A stretch of DNA of 64,000 nt from Pantoea coffeiphila. Its GTDB lineage: Bacteria > Pseudomonadota > Gammaproteobacteria > Enterobacterales > Enterobacteriaceae. A model generated the notes under the pieces. It saw only the letters and a list, made by a program, of their open reading frames with translations. It did not search any database and was not told where the DNA came from. Shown here piece by piece: positions 63,579 to 64,000 of this stretch; the first letter of the stretch is position 1, and every line of letters starts with the position of its first letter. Made by a program: the position numbers and the translations under genes. Location: assembly GCF_016909495.1 (NCBI RefSeq), contig NZ_JAFBFW010000007.1:124001-188000 (forward strand), given 5' to 3'.

Positions 63579-64000
63579 TTAATCCCTGCTGATGGGTTTG
63601 ATCACGGGTTTTGCCGGGAACAGATATTTTCCCAATGTGACCAGCACCACCGCAAATACGATGATCGCCAGCGCCAGCCATTCACGAGAAGAGAGCGTTT
63701 CCCCGGCAAAGCCAATTCCCAACAGCACCGCCACCACCGGATTAACATAGGCATAGCTGGTCGCCACTGCCGGGGTGACATTGCGGATCAGGAACATATA
63801 GGCGTTGATGGCGATAATCGAACCAAACAGGCTGAGATAGCCCAGCGCCAGAATGCCCGGCAGTGTGGGCGTTCCGGTCAGATGCTCACCGCTCAGCGTG
63901 CTGGCAAGCAGCAGCACAATTCCCGCCGACAGCATCTCAACGGCTCCTGCCATCATTCCCTGCGGCAGCTCAATGCGTGAGCCCCAAACGGAACCGAACG
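63579..64000 (-). CDS. yedA: EamA-family inner-membrane transporter YedA, 5' end outside window
   Basis: The frame remains open to the window edge. The visible 140 codons begin FGSVWGSRIELPQGMMAGAVEM and end LVTLGKYLFPAKPVIKPISRD, nearly identical in layout to the C-terminal half of E. coli YedA, including LFGSIIAINAYMFLIRNVTPAVATSYAYVNPVVAVLLG. Five of ten helices are present. Substrate unknown. It is convergent with vsr, 3 bases apart, as in E. coli. Confidence 0.92.
   Translation of the reverse strand, partial: FGSVWGSRIELPQGMMAGAVEMLSAGIVLLLASTLSGEHLTGTPTLPGILALGYLSLFGSIIAINAYMFLIRNVTPAVATSYAYVNPVVAVLLGIGFAGETLSSREWLALAIIVFAVVLVTLGKYLFPAKPVIKPISRD

Overview
The window is chromosomal DNA of a gamma-proteobacterium of the order Enterobacterales, most likely Erwiniaceae (Erwinia/Pantoea-like). 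This rests on near-E. coli proteins (YafN/YafO, MtfA, YedJ, Vsr, YedA), a tRNA-Asn(GUU) beside mtfA as in E. coli, a membrane PQQ glucose dehydrogenase, and many small sugar, siderophore and amino-acid uptake operons with divergent regulators. The genus is an inference. No rRNA, complete prophage, insertion sequence or CRISPR array was seen.

Layout. 1-400: 3' end of a UlaA-type ascorbate PTS IIC gene. 0.5-9.8 kb: iron-siderophore uptake operon (TonB receptor, FecB-type binding protein, two exporter-fold ABC subunits, YdiM-like MFS) divergent from an AraC regulator, with a Fur-like box between them. 9.9-17.1 kb: two luciferase-like flavin monooxygenases around an MqsR/MqsA-like toxin-antitoxin pair, gcd, and a secreted OB-fold protein. 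17.2-23.7 kb: ABC importer operon divergent from a LacI regulator and an inositol-monophosphatase-like enzyme, then a lipoprotein. 24-34 kb: regulator/enzyme pairs (LysR with a CMD-hydrolase fusion, LysR with a GST, an AraC-GyrI regulator, HxlR with a flavodoxin-fold quinone reductase), a HigBA-like pair, an ABM protein and two aldo/keto reductases. Two striking microsatellites lie here. 34.3-36.4 kb: yafNO and a Na+/H+ antiporter.

36.5-43.6 kb is a complete non-phosphorylative L-fucose pathway: GntR regulator, 2-keto-3-deoxy-L-fuconate dehydrogenase, 2,4-diketo-3-deoxy-L-fuconate hydrolase, L-fuconate dehydratase, fuconolactonase, L-fucose dehydrogenase, mutarotase and FucP. 43.7-47.2 kb: a hydrolase and a DHA2 efflux pump with a LysR regulator. 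47.2-52.3 kb: AraC regulator, exported alpha/beta hydrolase and a four-gene amino-acid-type ABC importer, which may hydrolyse a substrate outside the inner membrane and import a product. 52.5-54.7 kb: a lone panB with a LysE exporter and an Lrp regulator, with a G10 tract in the control region. 54.8-58.3 kb: ROK regulator, XapB-like nucleoside transporter and purine nucleoside phosphorylase. 58.6-64 kb: tRNA-Asn, mtfA, a phage-type gene, yedJ, a small ribbon-helix-helix protein, queH, vsr (with no dcm beside it) and yedA (cut by the window end).

Most of the window is regulator-plus-operon cassettes, many with a clear palindrome at the divergent promoter. Three type II toxin-antitoxin modules and several low-complexity repeats mark it as a flexible accessory stretch between conserved anchors. 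Gene functions are homology-based readings by eye. Operators are inferred from symmetry and position only.
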